Part shown: in pieces, positions 51,580-63,870 of the stretch | How the letters are laid out: every line of letters starts with the position of its first letter | How positions within the stretch are numbered: the first letter of the stretch is position 1 | DNA from: Holacanthus passer | Taxonomy: Eukaryota; Chordata; Actinopteri; Pomacanthidae | NCBI GenBank assembly: GCA_025331565.1 | Contig: JAFREQ010000041.1 | Span: 806,001 to 870,000, forward strand | Direction of reading: 5' to 3' | DNA length: 64,000 nucleotides | Translations under genes and position numbers: made by a program | Notes under the pieces: model-generated | What the model was told of the DNA's origin: nothing | Database searches by the model: none | The model's input: only the letters and a program-made list of their open reading frames with translations

Positions 51580-54174
51580 TCATGGCCAGTTGAATGTCCT
51601 ACCAGTGATCTGGTAAAACTTCTGATTGAAGGGGTGAAAGAATTTCTGCAGTTTAGTCACCACTGATGGGTCCACCTCTGGATGGATGCGGCCCTTGCTG
51701 CCTGCCAGGCACTTGTTGAAGACAATGTTAAATCGCAGACAGTAAAATCCCCTGGTGGCATTGAAGTACAGGTTATACTGGCTGATCCTCGAGGGGAGGT
51801 TGAGAAAGCGCTCGACAAGCTGCAGCTCTGGTAGGGGGTCGGCGATGAGGCGGTCCCCATCCACAATGTGGAACTGCTCCACGGGAAAGTATTTCAGCCA
51901 GCGCTCCAGGTGTTTGGTGTAAATGCTGGTCCGCACCGCTTTGTACTTTGTGTTCACCTCGCAGGTGTTGGAGTCGATAGCCAGCTTCTCAAACTTGTGG
52001 TAGGTCTTGTTTTTGCGTTCCTTGCCCTCCAGCACTTGCGTGTAGTCGGACACAGCTCTGGTGGTGGGCTCCCGGACGATGATCAGCAACTTGATGGAGG
52101 AGTTCATCTTGAAGATGCGTTCAGGGACCTCCTCTGTGATGAAGTAGGCAGGGCTCTTCTCAATGGTAATCTGATGTGGGAAGGAGAAGGGCATTTTCTC
52201 TCTGTACCAGTCAATGCCCCGGGCGTAGTTTTGGTCATTGTCAAAGAAGTGGATCTCCTGCGAGGCCTTGACCACTGCTGGATGCAGGTTGAGCATCTCC
52301 AGCAGGGCGCGGGTGCCCCCTTTGCGCACCCCGATGATGATGGCCCGAGGCAGCTGTTGGACCAGGTTGTGCAGGCGGATTTGCTCTTTGGTGGCATTGC
52401 CCTTGCGTAGTTCATGGAGCAGGCCACGCTTAAATTGCAGGGTGCGGAGAGGAATTTGCTCTGGCTCAGGAGGGGGCAGTCTGCTCTCAATGGGGCAAAT
52501 GGGCTGTAGCCTGAAAAAGAAAAATGCAAAAAAGACACCTTCAGTCTCAACACTATTATGACTTATCCATTACAAGAATCCTTAAGGTCATTTCAAATAA
52601 AGTCTTTGGCAGTTTAAACTACTAGAGCACTTTTTTTTTTTTTTTTTAATTTACCAACTTTTTAGCGCTAAACACTCGGGAAGCAATAAACAAACATATT
52701 TTGCTGTGTGAATGTCGGTAGTGCTTTGCGAAACTCATGTTTTTTCTTTTTTAAAAATCTCTTTTCATCTGATATGCAAAAAAATCTCCATCTCATGAAG
52801 AAAATTTAGTCTATTATTGAGACTTGAAAGTATAGTTTTCTTACAAGTGAAAAATCTGCTTGTGGAAATTCTTTCTGGAAATTGGTGTCAAGTCAAGCAA
52901 AATGACCCAAGTTAATTCTTCAAACAGAACAGAAATTATGTAAGGATTTAAAACTAGATAAAGTGCCATGATAAGGTGGAAATGTTTGCAGTGTATGAGA
53001 AGTGGACCATGTAGTCATGTAGTGTACAAAACCACTGCCTCATTCACTCATTCACTACTCCCCAAAAAGCCAGTAGACATGGTAGTTAACTCTATATTGA
53101 GCAGTTAATTGAGCTATTAGAGACTTATTGATTCAATATTATTTTCCATCATCGCTGATAGGTGTTGTGTCACATCTATAAAATGTGATGCATTGCATTG
53201 TGGGATTGTCAGCAAATGGTAGTTTACATGTCATGGACATTACTCTTTTTGTATTGTAGAATTTTTGAGGGTACTGTATAGTGAATAATTTTCACCTTAA
53301 GACACTCAAAAAAAATGATGCAGGGTAAATATAATGCACTATATAAATGGGAAATTATTTCAGCCACAGCCCAAAACTTTCCAAATTCGTTAAGGTTAAG
53401 TTGATATTTCAGAAAAGTTATACACATAACAAAACAAATGTGACATACCTTGCTAATTTGAGAGCTTTAGAGGTGCTAGTAAGTGTATTTTTGAACGTTG
53501 GACAGGGTCAAACTAGCAGTTCTGCTGCTTTAACCTTTATGCTAAGCTAAGCTAATTGCCTCCAGACTCACCATACATTACATATAGACATGAGAGTGGT
53601 TTCGACCTTCTTTTCTCACTGGCTGGGAGAAAGCGATTGACCTTATTTCCCAAAATGTTGACCTATGCCTTTAACCAACAATAATTTTTAATAACTATTA
53701 CCATTAACTCAAAAACTAGGCATGGTGGAATGTTTGTACAACTTGTTCTCTCATGTTATGTACAGTACAAATTCTGCCTCATTCTGGAGAACGGGCAGAA
53801 CCTATTTGACACAGCACCTGACAGGCTCAATGTAGGGCAAAATGTCTTGACATCTGTGGCTGACATAACTTGTGTCATAAGAACAGCCAAGTTCTTGTAT
53901 GAAGGAGCACATTAAACAAATTCATGCAGCGGTTGCCTGCACTGATTCACAAATTCCCTAAAACTGAGTGAAATGAATCAGTAATATAGTGTGATTTTTA
54001 AGAAAGATAACATTGTTACTTGAGTTACTTTAAATGAAAGTAATGTATTGTGACAGTGGTTCCTTACCTATCCAAGGTCCCAACCCTGGCCACGAGATAG
54101 AGGACACTTCCGATCGCAAGGCTGCCCAGAACGAAGAGCTTCTGTCTCAGCAATGCCTGCTGTTTGAATAGCAT
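51580..54174 (-). CDS. hs3st5: Heparan sulfate glucosamine 3-O-sulfotransferase 5
   Basis: Two coding exons, 54174-54068 and 52510-51580, joined within an Arg codon across a GT-AG intron. The product has 345 residues (human HS3ST5 has 346). It is a type II Golgi membrane enzyme that transfers sulfate from PAPS to the 3-OH of glucosamine in heparan sulfate. HS3ST5 can make both antithrombin-binding and herpesvirus gD-binding sites. The N-terminus MLFKQQALLRQK precedes a membrane anchor at about residues 13-32. The PAPS 5'-phosphosulfate loop is GVRKGGT (residues 96-102, Lys99), and the catalytic base is probably Glu121 in QEIHFFD. The 3'-phosphate site is REPTTRAVSDY (Arg182, Ser190). A conserved Cys293/Cys303 pair precedes KGRIHPEVD, and the protein ends TGRTFNWP. 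The start is chosen because MLFKQQA matches the family N-terminus. The coding sequence is intact. Confidence 0.96.
52511..54067 (-). other. hs3st5: hs3st5 intron between the coding exons
   Basis: Donor AG/GTAAGG at 54068/54067 and acceptor TTTTTCAG/GCTACAG at 52511/52510. Contains a T-run (52631-52647) and a family A repeat. Confidence 0.85.
53455..53680 (+). repeat. Dispersed repeat, family A copy 2
   Basis: Contains 'tttatgctaagctaagctaa', 'agacatgagagtggtttcg' and 'tatttcccaaaatgttgacc', diagnostic of a very common teleost interspersed repeat. Its end is found again inverted at 50430-50525. No coding capacity. Confidence 0.75.
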
Positions 54175-54209
54175 GGCCCTCCATCAATCTTCAGGACTGC
54201 GTCTTCAGC
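54175..54209 (-). other. hs3st5: hs3st5 5' UTR part of the first coding exon, with splice acceptor
   Basis: A good polypyrimidine acceptor (TTGCTCTCTGCAG) ends at 54210, 36 bp upstream of the ATG. This implies at least one non-coding 5' exon further upstream, at higher coordinates. In human, HS3ST5 also has distant non-coding first exons. Confidence 0.6.
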
Positions 54210-54979
54210 CTGCAGAGAGCAAGGCACATAAACCACTAATCACCAGGGGAAGAGAGATAGCCTAATGTTTATTAACACACACTCAATCAAGTCTTACAAG
54301 TGATTAAGCCACACCCAAACACGCCTGAAAAGTGCTGCAGTGCCATTAGAGAAAACACTCACTCACCAACCACTGCTTTGTTACATTTATTTATTTATGT
54401 CTGCTCACTCCAGAATCACATTCGATCTAATGTACAGGCGAGCTGCGAGGGCCCAGCTTTGAGACAGGAATGTGAATATGAAAAACAAGCCATAAAATAG
54501 TGTTTTGGTCTAAACAATTGATGATTGGTGAATAATCCATCTTTCTATGTAGAAGATGGAAGTTCTTCTAATCAATATTTCTACTTTGAGAATGGATCAA
54601 ATGTGTTATTCTCAAAGGGCTTATACCCACAGAGAATTATCACGCAGTTCTTCAGTTCTCCTGGAGCTTTTTTGCAGTTTTAGTCTAACTGTTGGTTTTA
54701 CCACCTGCAACTTTATTGCTTGGTTCAATGTCATCACTCATCAACCTTCATTGGCTTGCTATATATGAGATATTACTCCAAATGAATGCTAATTTTAACA
54801 CTGTGTAAATGTTTACTGACACAGCACAACTTTAATATGTCAGATGCTATATGGTGACCTAAAATTGCCAATGAATCAATTAATTCAATTCATAATTCAT
54901 CAATTAGTGTGCAAGGAGAGGAAACAAAATATGAATATAATAATAAGACAAGCATAAGTCCTATCTTTAACCTCCTTTT

Positions 54980-55045
54980 GACCATGAGAAAAATATCTGA
55001 CAGGCTGCTAAATGCTCCAATATGTTTACCAGCTAATTGCAACTC
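54980..55045 (+). repeat. Dispersed repeat, family C fragment
   Basis: 'gagaaaaatatctgacaggc' followed by 'tgctaaatgctccaatatg' matches the latter half of the family C copies at 43377 and 63755. Confidence 0.55.
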
Positions 55046-58000
55046 ACTCTGCACTCTGGGCAAGTAGTGAGTTTACCACTGTAAAAGAACAAAACAATAA
55101 GCTGAAAGAGGCTAAAATGCTCCATAGAGCAGATGGGAAATGCAGAGCGGGTTTGTCACTATGAGTGACAGGTTTCATATTGCACATAGTCTGATCTATT
55201 GTTATTAAAAACATTTTTATTAGTGGAGTTTTAATGTTACACAAAGGTTAAACTTCCTTTTTTAGAAGTGATGGAATCGATCCCAAATGAGACAGAATCA
55301 CAATCTCAAGAGGAAAAAAAATGTGTGAAAAATATATGAGAAAAATAAAAAGGCAATTCTCAGAAGGATTTACAATATCTGAACTCATTCTTTTTCAACC
55401 CCATCTGTTATTTCATATGGGACCCAATCCCAGTTCTTGGACCATTCCTGTTTTGTTTTCTTCTTGGCCTAAATGAAAGGATGGACTTCAAAATCTCAAT
55501 CTCTAAAAATCTTCAACAGGTACATAAAAGGACATAAGGAAGTGCAGGAATAGTCACATTATGTTGATGCTTATGGCTCTTTTGACCTTCAGAGGAAATG
55601 AAAGAATTCATCTCTTTATCCAAGAGAGGGCACTGCATCCTTTCATACAGACAGAGCACAGAAATGTTTGCCTCACTGTAATTAAAGAAAAGAGTTTCTT
55701 CATTTTTTTTGCAGATCAATAGCTGCCTGCATCTGCACTCTTACCACAGTGTGACTGGGTAAATCACATTATGGAATAATGGATCTATTCAGAAGTCGTA
55801 GCACTATTTCAATAGGACCAACTGCACTCTAATCTAGCCTTTATACTGCCTACCATTACCAATAGAGAAGATCCTCTGGAGCATCTCATAAACAAGTAGA
55901 GAGAGCTTTTGACCCCAGTGTGGCTGGAAAACATTTCACTCATATTGCCTTGTGGTGACGTCCGAAGGGAGCCCAGCAGAGCAATTGTAATTTCATCAGT
56001 CTGACAAATCAGAAGAATAAAGCCAGTTAGCCAGGGGCCAGCCCTGTGTTTGTGGAGTCCCATTTAGAAAAGAAATGTTTTTCATTACAGCCTGTATCTC
56101 TCAAACAAGTGGGAGCTATAAATTCAATTGTTTACAATGAAAAAAAAGCCTGTTCGATATTTTTCTTCCCAGCAAAACACACCATATAATCTGACCGTAC
56201 AAGTATGGAGATATCCACCTTTTTCAGTGTCATTTGCGTTAAGATTAAACAGGAACTCTAACACTGTACATTGGACACATATTAGATTATATATTCATGT
56301 CGACCGAGTAAACAGTCTTACTCGGTCTGATATGTCCAGTAGCTTATGTTGGCTACTGTTGGAAGTTTGCAAGGACAGATGTTGTAGCTGACATCACCGT
56401 GTCACTTGCAGACTTCTTGACTCTTACTTGCTTGACTCTTACGCTACTTGTTGGCATTTACCACTATCCCATAATTGACACTTTGCTAATGCCGCATTTA
56501 CGTCACATGGTATGAAGGGAACAGATGTTAAAGATTTCCATGTTTACCACTTGCAAGCAACCACGTAACCTCTCAATCACCGGATAACTCGGTACAGTTG
56601 TATGATTATAGCTATGGTCATCTCGGGGTTAAAAATACTGCACAGTGACAATATACTGTATAAAACACTATATCAATTCAAGTAACTGCCTTGAACACCG
56701 GACTACAGCTATCACGAGGCATCCAGGATTTTTCAATTTTAAGGCCTTTTTGTGCTATTACATGCCAAGATGGATATATCGAGTCTTCAGAAAAACTTGA
56801 CTGTTGACGTGAATCCTGTTTGCAGGTCAGTTACAGTTGGTGTGCTGGTGTGGGGTACAAATCATTTGGGCAAAGTGATGAACAACCAAAATGGTCTTGG
56901 ATATGCATCCGATAGGAACATACATGATATTATGTTAACTGTGTGCCATGTAATGATGCAATACAAACTATGCAGTATGGTATATGGGTTCAATACGGAA
57001 GCTAAATATGACCTGTAAGGTATCGTCACACACAGTGGCTACTGTTCGGGAAAAGCTACATAGTCTTGTTTTGAAGAATAAACAGTCAAACTTATAAAAT
57101 GGAGGGTATCAGTTTCAATTGACTTCCCCGACCTACAGATTCACAGTAGCTCTCACCAGACTCCCCTCTGTTGTACTAATAATCCAAGAGCACCACTCAC
57201 TGCACATGCTTTATGACTTATTTATAAGCATACAAAGAAATTACTTGTTTGTCCAGTCGAGGAGCTACAACTAGAACAGCTGTGCCAGGCCTGATGCACA
57301 AGAGGGGTCCGTACAGAATGATCAATTATGGAGCATTTATTTCTATAAACTATGCACTGAGCCAAAGCATCAACTTTTATTTAAGGAGCTAAGAGAATTT
57401 ACAGTGGCTCTGGCAATCTGGCGGAGTTTGTCTGTGCATATTCAAGAGATAGAGAGAATCATATAGTTCAGAGAAAATAAAAATCCACTTCCCTCTTAAA
57501 CGACAGTATCATTCTAGTCTACAGTGCTGGTAAAATGTCTCACGCTGCTCACTTCTGAAAAAACACCTCTGCTCCCGCCAGGTGGGATCACTCCTGAAAG
57601 CAGAGTGTGGAAGTTATTTATCTTGTCTATAAAGCAGATTCTCATACAGCGTGACCTAAAAAAACTCCACTGTTTTCTCCTTGCCGGGCTTCGAGACAGG
57701 AATGTTTTGATCGAACTAGTAGCAGCATCACTCGGAGAGAGAAGACAAAATAGTGACAGTCTTTTTCTGCGATGCTAAGCATGATGCAGTGTTTGCAGGT
57801 ATCCTCAGCACACCAAATTTGTCTGGAGATGCTCTAGATTAAAGTGCACTGTCAGTGACAATCTTGGGGGAAATCCTCTGTGCAGTGGACGGGCACAGGG
57901 TGTCTGATCAGAAAAATCAAATAGCACTTGAAAAGTTTCTCACTGTGAGGAGAAAGTTCAGGTAAAAATACAGTTTAATTGACGGCAGGGGGAGCTAACA

Positions 58001-59404
58001 TGACTGTGGGGGATTTGCAAGTGAGCTATGATAGAGCTTAGATTCACAGGTGCAATCAGCTATGTTCAGTCATAGAGTTTATATGCCGAGAAGAAACTGA
58101 CTAGTAACTAAACTTTAAAGCAAAGAAAAGGCTACAATGTTTATTACACAGTGAATACAAAACTGTTGCAAGAAACAGCATCCTAATGGCACTAATGGAA
58201 AGGTCACAAGGTCATTGAAATCTAAATGGGTATTCAGCAAACATCATGGCAATCTACTGAGTATAACTTTCCTTTCAACATGTTTTACTTTTGAAAGAAG
58301 TAATGACACATTCATCCTCTTAGAAATTAAAAGTGGATTTCACAAGCAATAAAACCTGCTCAGTTCTATACACTCTTTGGCTTTGCTGCTAGTCTCACTT
58401 GGTCTGGCATGACCACTAGCTAATGGTCACTTGAAATAAGACACATGGGTACATCCATGTTTAAGAGAAGTTTTATATTTTTCAAGGTACCTTGCCATGG
58501 ACACAAATTGACCTGATGGTGGCACGAGACAAAAAAACACCCCTCTGGAGACTATGACATCTCTGTAGTTGTAAACACATCTTCGGGTAGAGAGACTAAC
58601 ATTATCCCTACTGGTACCATAGTGAAAAACAATTCAATAACATAACATAACAATGACTAAAAAGGGGGCATTTCATCTTAGCTTAATATCTGTCACAATA
58701 ATGACTAGTCCCTACAATAATACCCCTGAGGGTGCAATGTTCATTACACCCACATTACAGAACCTTTTTATGACTATAAAGGTCATGGGGTTATTAAGTC
58801 GGAGGTGGTCTGTAAACACACAAGGATCATCCGGGATCATGAATATCCAGGATATATTTAATAGTATATAATAGCGTGGCCACTTTTTTCAAAATACCTT
58901 TGACAAGACAAGAAGTCAGTGGGTCACAGAACGATTAAGAATTGTCAAATTTCATTGTAACCTGGTCTGTAGTTGTCAACAGACACAGACACAATGGAGA
59001 TCTTGATTGAATAATTCAGTGCAATAGTTTGTATTGTTACTCCCCCTTTACTGTCTGTCATGACAACTACTATCTACTACTACTACTGGAAGATTATGTT
59101 AAGAAGTGTCTTAATGACTTTTAGTGCATTTTAGGGCAAAATCCTGAATATTCTAGGCCACAACAAAGATTATGCTCCTCTCCTCTCTCATCTCAGCTTC
59201 TAACCTGTATATGTCTCAGATGACCCTACTTTCCTTTATGTTCTTCTCCTTCTTCTTCGTCTTCTTCTTCTTTCGGCTGCTCCCCATTAAGGATCACCAT
59301 GTGAATCTTGTTTCCATCTTGCTGGCGAACCAACCAAAACCAGCATGTAAGTCTGACTTTTTTTTTAATGATCCATATATTTGATACCCCAGGTAACTTC
59401 CCCC

Positions 59405-59430
<26 letters not shown>
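59405..59430 (+). repeat. (CA)n microsatellite
   Basis: Pure CA run of about 13 units. Confidence 0.95.
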
Positions 59431-59435
<5 letters not shown>

Positions 59436-60302
59436 GACCGACATGTGTCATGAGTGATCAATCATACATGAGCTCCCAGCCTTCTGGGTTAATGGGCTGA
59501 GAACGAGCGCAGCAGAAATGCTTAGAACAAAACACCAAGCGATTAGAGAAATGCTGACTGGCCTTTTTGTGTGTAATTAAAACAGTGAAAAGCATTGCTG
59601 TTTACAGGCCCGATAACAACTATAATTAGTTTCCAAATACTGGAACGTGGAATATATAGCTTGATAAAAAGCAGCTATTTGCGGTGACACAGCACAAAAA
59701 AACCTGTTTAGTTATTAAGGCACATGCTGTGCTAATAATCTGCACTGCTCTGTTCTCATTTTTAGAGGAGTGCACGAGGGCACCGGCAGAAATAAACAAC
59801 TGCAGCTGAGCTCTCATTAGATTTCTTGCTATTCTGTTAATTCATTGCTTTACTGAAACCACTGTTGTTGGAATAGCAAGGAGGAGCAGCAGTTCCTTCA
59901 GAATAAAAGGTCTCTATTATCACACGCATATTCACACACATACAGCCCAGGGACTTGATGAGGACAGCAGCAGCACAGCCCAGGGACTTATGGGGACCAT
60001 ATTACTTAAAGATATAGTGAGTCACATCAATGCCATTTTCTACATCACATAATTTACTGAGGCTTTGCTGTTACTGGGCTGTTGCTTTTTTAATGTCAGC
60101 ATATCCAGATAGATGGACGGGGACACTAGAACACTAAAGAACTGTTTCTGTGTGAATATTTTCATGTTCAACGCATGAAAACACTTCTGACATTTATATG
60201 AGCAACTTATGTAAATATGATACATTATTATAGATTAAACTACCCAGCAGCAAAGTAGTTAAAGTAACGTCCACATCAACCACATACAATGGGAAAATGC
60301 TA

Positions 60303-61791
60303 GAGTGCATCAGGAAAGTATTCACAGCGCTTCACTTTTTCCACATTTTGTTATGTTACAGCCTTATTCCAAAATGGATTAAATGCATTTTTTCCCCTCA
60401 AAATTCTACACACAACACCCCATAATGACAACGTGAAAAAAGTTTTTGGGAGATTTTTGCAAATTTATTAAAAATAAAAAAACTGATAAATAACATGTAC
60501 ATAAGTATTCACAGCCTTTGCTCAATACTTTGTTGATTCACCTTTGGCAGCAATTACAGTCTCAAGTCTTTTTGAATATGATGCCACAAGCTTGGCACAC
60601 CTATCTTTGAGCAGTTTCACCCATTCCTCTTTGCAGCACCTCTCAAGCTCCATCAGGTTGGATGGGAAGCGTCGGTGCACAGCCATTTTCAGATTTCTCC
60701 AGAGATGTTCAATCAGATTCAAGTCTGGGCTCTGGCTGGGCCACTCAAGGACATTCACAGAGTTGTCCTGAAGCCACTCCTTTGATATCTTGGCTGTTTG
60801 CTTAGGGTCGTTGTCCTGCTGAAAGATGAACCGTTGTCCCAGTCTGAGGTCACCTGTTCTGGAGCAGGTTTTCATCCAGGAATGTCTCTGTACATTGCTG
60901 CATTCATCTTTCCCTCTATCCTGACTGGTCTCCCAGTTCCTGCCGCTGAAAAACATCCCCACAGCATGATGCTGCCACCACCATGCTTCACTGTAGGGAT
61001 GGTACTGGCCTGGTGATGAGCCTGCCTGCTTTCCTCCAAACGTGACGCCTGGCATTCACACCAAAGAGTTCAATCTTTGTCTCATCAGACCAGAGAATTT
61101 TGTTTCTCATACTCTGAGAGTCCTTCAGGTGTCTTTTGGCAAACTCCAGGCAGGCTGCCATGTGCCTTTTACTAAGGAGTGGCTTCCATCTGGCCACTCT
61201 ACCTGATTTTTGCATTGCTGCAGAGATGGTTGTCCTTCTGGAAGGTTCTCCTCTCTCCACAGAGGAACTCTGGAGCTCTGACAGAGTGACCATCGGGTTC
61301 TTGGTCACCTCCCTGACTAAGGCCCTTCTCCCCCGATTGCTCAGTTTAGATGGCCGGCCGGCTCTAGGAAGAGTCCTGGTGGTTACGAACTTCTTCCACT
61401 TACAGATGATGGAGGCCACTGTGCTTATTGGGACCTTCAAAGCAGCAGAAGTTTTTCTGTAACCTTCCCCAGATTTGTGCCTCGAGACGATCCTGTCTCG
61501 GAGGTCTACAGACAATTCCTTTGACTTCATGCTTGCTTTGTGCTCTGACATGCACTGTCAACTGTGGGACCTTATATAGACAGGTGTGCGCCTTTCCAAA
61601 TCATGTCCAATCAACTGAATTTACCACAGGTGGTGGAATGAAGATGCAGAAACATCTCAAGGATGATCAGTGGAAACAGGATGCACTTGAGCTCAATTTT
61701 GAGCTTCATGGTAAAGGCTGTGAATACTTATGTACATGTGATTTCTCAGTTTTTTTATTTTTAATAAATTTGCAAAAATCTCAAAGTTTTT
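60303..61791 (-). mobile_element. Tc1-like DD34E transposon, one end truncated
   Basis: The left end after TA (60301-60302) reads GAGTGCATCAGGAAAGTATT and runs into a long terminal arm of about 220 bp. The arm's inner part (about 60446-60520) recurs inverted at about 61713-61791. The right arm stops there and lacks its outer 140 bp or so, so the element is truncated at that side. The long inverted repeats fit the IR/DR class of fish Tc1 elements. The transposase gene lies on the minus strand. Confidence 0.88.
60522..61551 (-). pseudogene. Tc1 transposase, frameshifted
   Basis: The N-terminal part (61551-60988) opens MSEHKASMKSKELSVDLRDR and contains the paired helix-turn-helix DNA-binding region, a GRPSKL segment resembling the AT-hook/GRPR box, and the first catalytic Asp in WSDETKIELFG. 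A middle part (GGGSIMLWGCFSAAGTG) is readable only in a second frame, and the C-terminal part (60840-60522) in a third. That last part has QQDNDPKQTA and SPDLNLIEHLW, giving a DD34E triad. At least two frameshifts make it non-functional. Confidence 0.88.
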
Positions 61792-63384
61792 GAGTATTTT
61801 TTACAGTATAGTATTTCTACTTTTACTCTACTAGAAAGTAGAGGAGAAATGAGAAATGACTCATGACTTTTTTGGATTTTCATAAAACACACTAGCTGCA
61901 GAAGAATTCTAACTCACAGAATTTTTTTGGAAAGCTATAGTAGGCTTGCCGAGGTTTGCTTTTCCCAAATCTTTACAACAGACGTGGTAACTACAATGTT
62001 ATCATGACCAATAGACATAATGGATATAGTTATGAGAACAAGACCCAAGCTGAAAAATATAATCATTTTCCTTTAACTATTTGAATTCCTGATATTTTTG
62101 GGGACAGCGAATTCACCTGACTCATCGACTTCTCATCTTTTATTTGCGCAGCAAGCCGGGGAGAGACTATAAATGGCAGTCACCACAGTCTACTTCACAG
62201 AGCCTGACACATTTCATCCTCTGACAGAACTGGTGCACGCTCCAAAGTCTGTTTGTGATCAAAGATGAAGTTATCCACTCATCAAAGGTATTTACATGTG
62301 AGGAAAAACAAAGTTAATAATATGCATTTGGACTCTTTGTTAGTGAAACCAAATTCTCCAAAGTTGGATGGAGACAGACGGGAGCGGCAGCGTACTGTAG
62401 CTCTTATTGCTGGAGTTGAGTCAGCTGGGGACCTTGTGGAGGGAGAAGAGAGAAGGGGAGACAGAGAGAGGGCAGAGCATTGATGAATAATTCACCACTA
62501 TGTGCTTTATTATTGTTATTGATCTTTGCTTATGCACAAGGGAATGATTCTGCTGTTCAGCTTCCAGCTCCACCCTCTGCTGACCTCCACTCCACTCCTC
62601 TAAAGCAGCCGTTCATTTTGTGATATTACACCTCCATTATTTATCACCTGTCACAGCAGATGCCTTTGTCTCCAACTCTACTCTGGCATCCTACTAGACA
62701 CTGCTACTGCGTATTTAAGAAGCGTCTAGGTAAGATATATACACAGCTATTCATTTAGATCTGTACATCTCCTATATGTCTGCCTGTAATATCTGCACTG
62801 TACACCTTCACCACACCAGGCTGCTCCTATCTGAATCTAAACAACTTTACATTTCAACGTGTTTTTAACTTTGAGAACGCACACATAGCAAGGTGCTGTT
62901 GCAAAAAGGAGTTGCAAAGAAAATGGAGGTGCTTCTATTTACAAAAAAAAACAGTGAAAAAACAAAAACTTGGATGTCCACAGCAACAAGGAAAAACCAA
63001 AAAGACATCAATATCACACAATTGTCTCATCTGGTTTACAGCCACCCTCCAACTGACTCTCTCGCGATCCTTGGTGGCCAGAGGCTTTTAACTGTTGAGC
63101 CCCTCCCTCTGGACAAACCAACAGCGAATTACATCAATTACCTCCTATTTTTGATAATTAGATCACTTTTCTGACATTCTTACATTGAACTAATATTATC
63201 TTTTATGGGATTCACCACCTCAAATGTCAAATGTCAAATCAACACTTAATAAACCCCCACAATTTCACTGATAAAACAGCATACCCCCCCCGACCTAGTT
63301 AAACATGGTATCTTCTACCAGCACACCTGAGCCTAATCTCCTCAGCCAGTATAAAAGACAACAGTGCTGTTTCAGACCCCTCAA
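61792..63384. other. Intergenic stretch, nothing recognised
   Basis: AT-rich DNA with short open frames only. No exon or transposon is recognised. Confidence 0.35.
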
Positions 63385-63457
63385 TCAAGTAAGAGTTGAA
63401 TCAAAGGCAACTGGACTTTGTTTGTAGGTTCGTCCAGTTGATTCAACTCTTACTTGA
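63385..63457. repeat. Long perfect-stem inverted repeat (hairpin)
   Basis: Left arm 63385-63416 and right arm 63432-63457 are reverse complements, pairing TCAAGTAAGAGTTGAATCAA and CTGGAC. The left arm has a 6-base insert (AGGCAA). The loop is about 15 nt. The arm sequence ('gattcaactcttacttga') resembles a motif I recall from repetitive elements in fish genomes, possibly Penelope-like. The assignment is tentative, but the inverted repeat itself is plain. Confidence 0.8.
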
Positions 63458-63754
63458 GTACCATGACCTGCATGACTGAGAACCTTCACAGACAAAAAAC
63501 CCTGACAATCACCTTTTTGAAAACAGTTAACACACAATTTACTCTTTATCCCTAATTGGATTAAAAGGTTTACAAGAGGAATGGCCTAAATACATGACAT
63601 ACAACACAACTTACTTTAAAAAGGACATTATTTAACCCTTATTTAAAATAAATGGAATCCTTTCGAGTCGTTCTTTAGCTTAAACCCGCAATAACTCATT
63701 TGGTGGGCCACTTGAGACCAGTAGAAGCAACATAATCATTCATTTGGAGTCACA

Positions 63755-63870
63755 TTTGTGTGCACCTGATGAATGTAAATCCAATTTTCACTCTCTCTTA
63801 GCTCTGTTCTGGTCTCTACCAACTCCTGAGAACAATATCTGGCTCTTTAGCCGCTAAATGCTCCATTAAT
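63755..63870 (+). repeat. Dispersed repeat, family C copy 2
   Basis: Shares 'cacctgatgaatg', 'cttagctctg', 'accaactcctgagaa' and 'ctctttagccgctaaatg' blocks with 43377-43485. Non-coding. Confidence 0.65.

Larger units (their letters stand above)
54210..60302. other. hs3st5 5' intron or upstream DNA, no coding exon found
   Basis: I find no recognisable coding exon on either strand. Small items are a family C repeat fragment (54980-55045), a CA microsatellite (59405-59430), and a 15-bp direct repeat ACAGCCCAGGGACTT at 59942 and 59975. Untranslated hs3st5 exons could be hidden here but cannot be identified without transcripts. Confidence 0.4.

Noticed and set aside
51868..52561. Open frames on the plus strand over the hs3st5 last exon (180 and 107 aa)
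   Set aside because: Antisense to the well-supported sulfotransferase exon, with no family resemblance.
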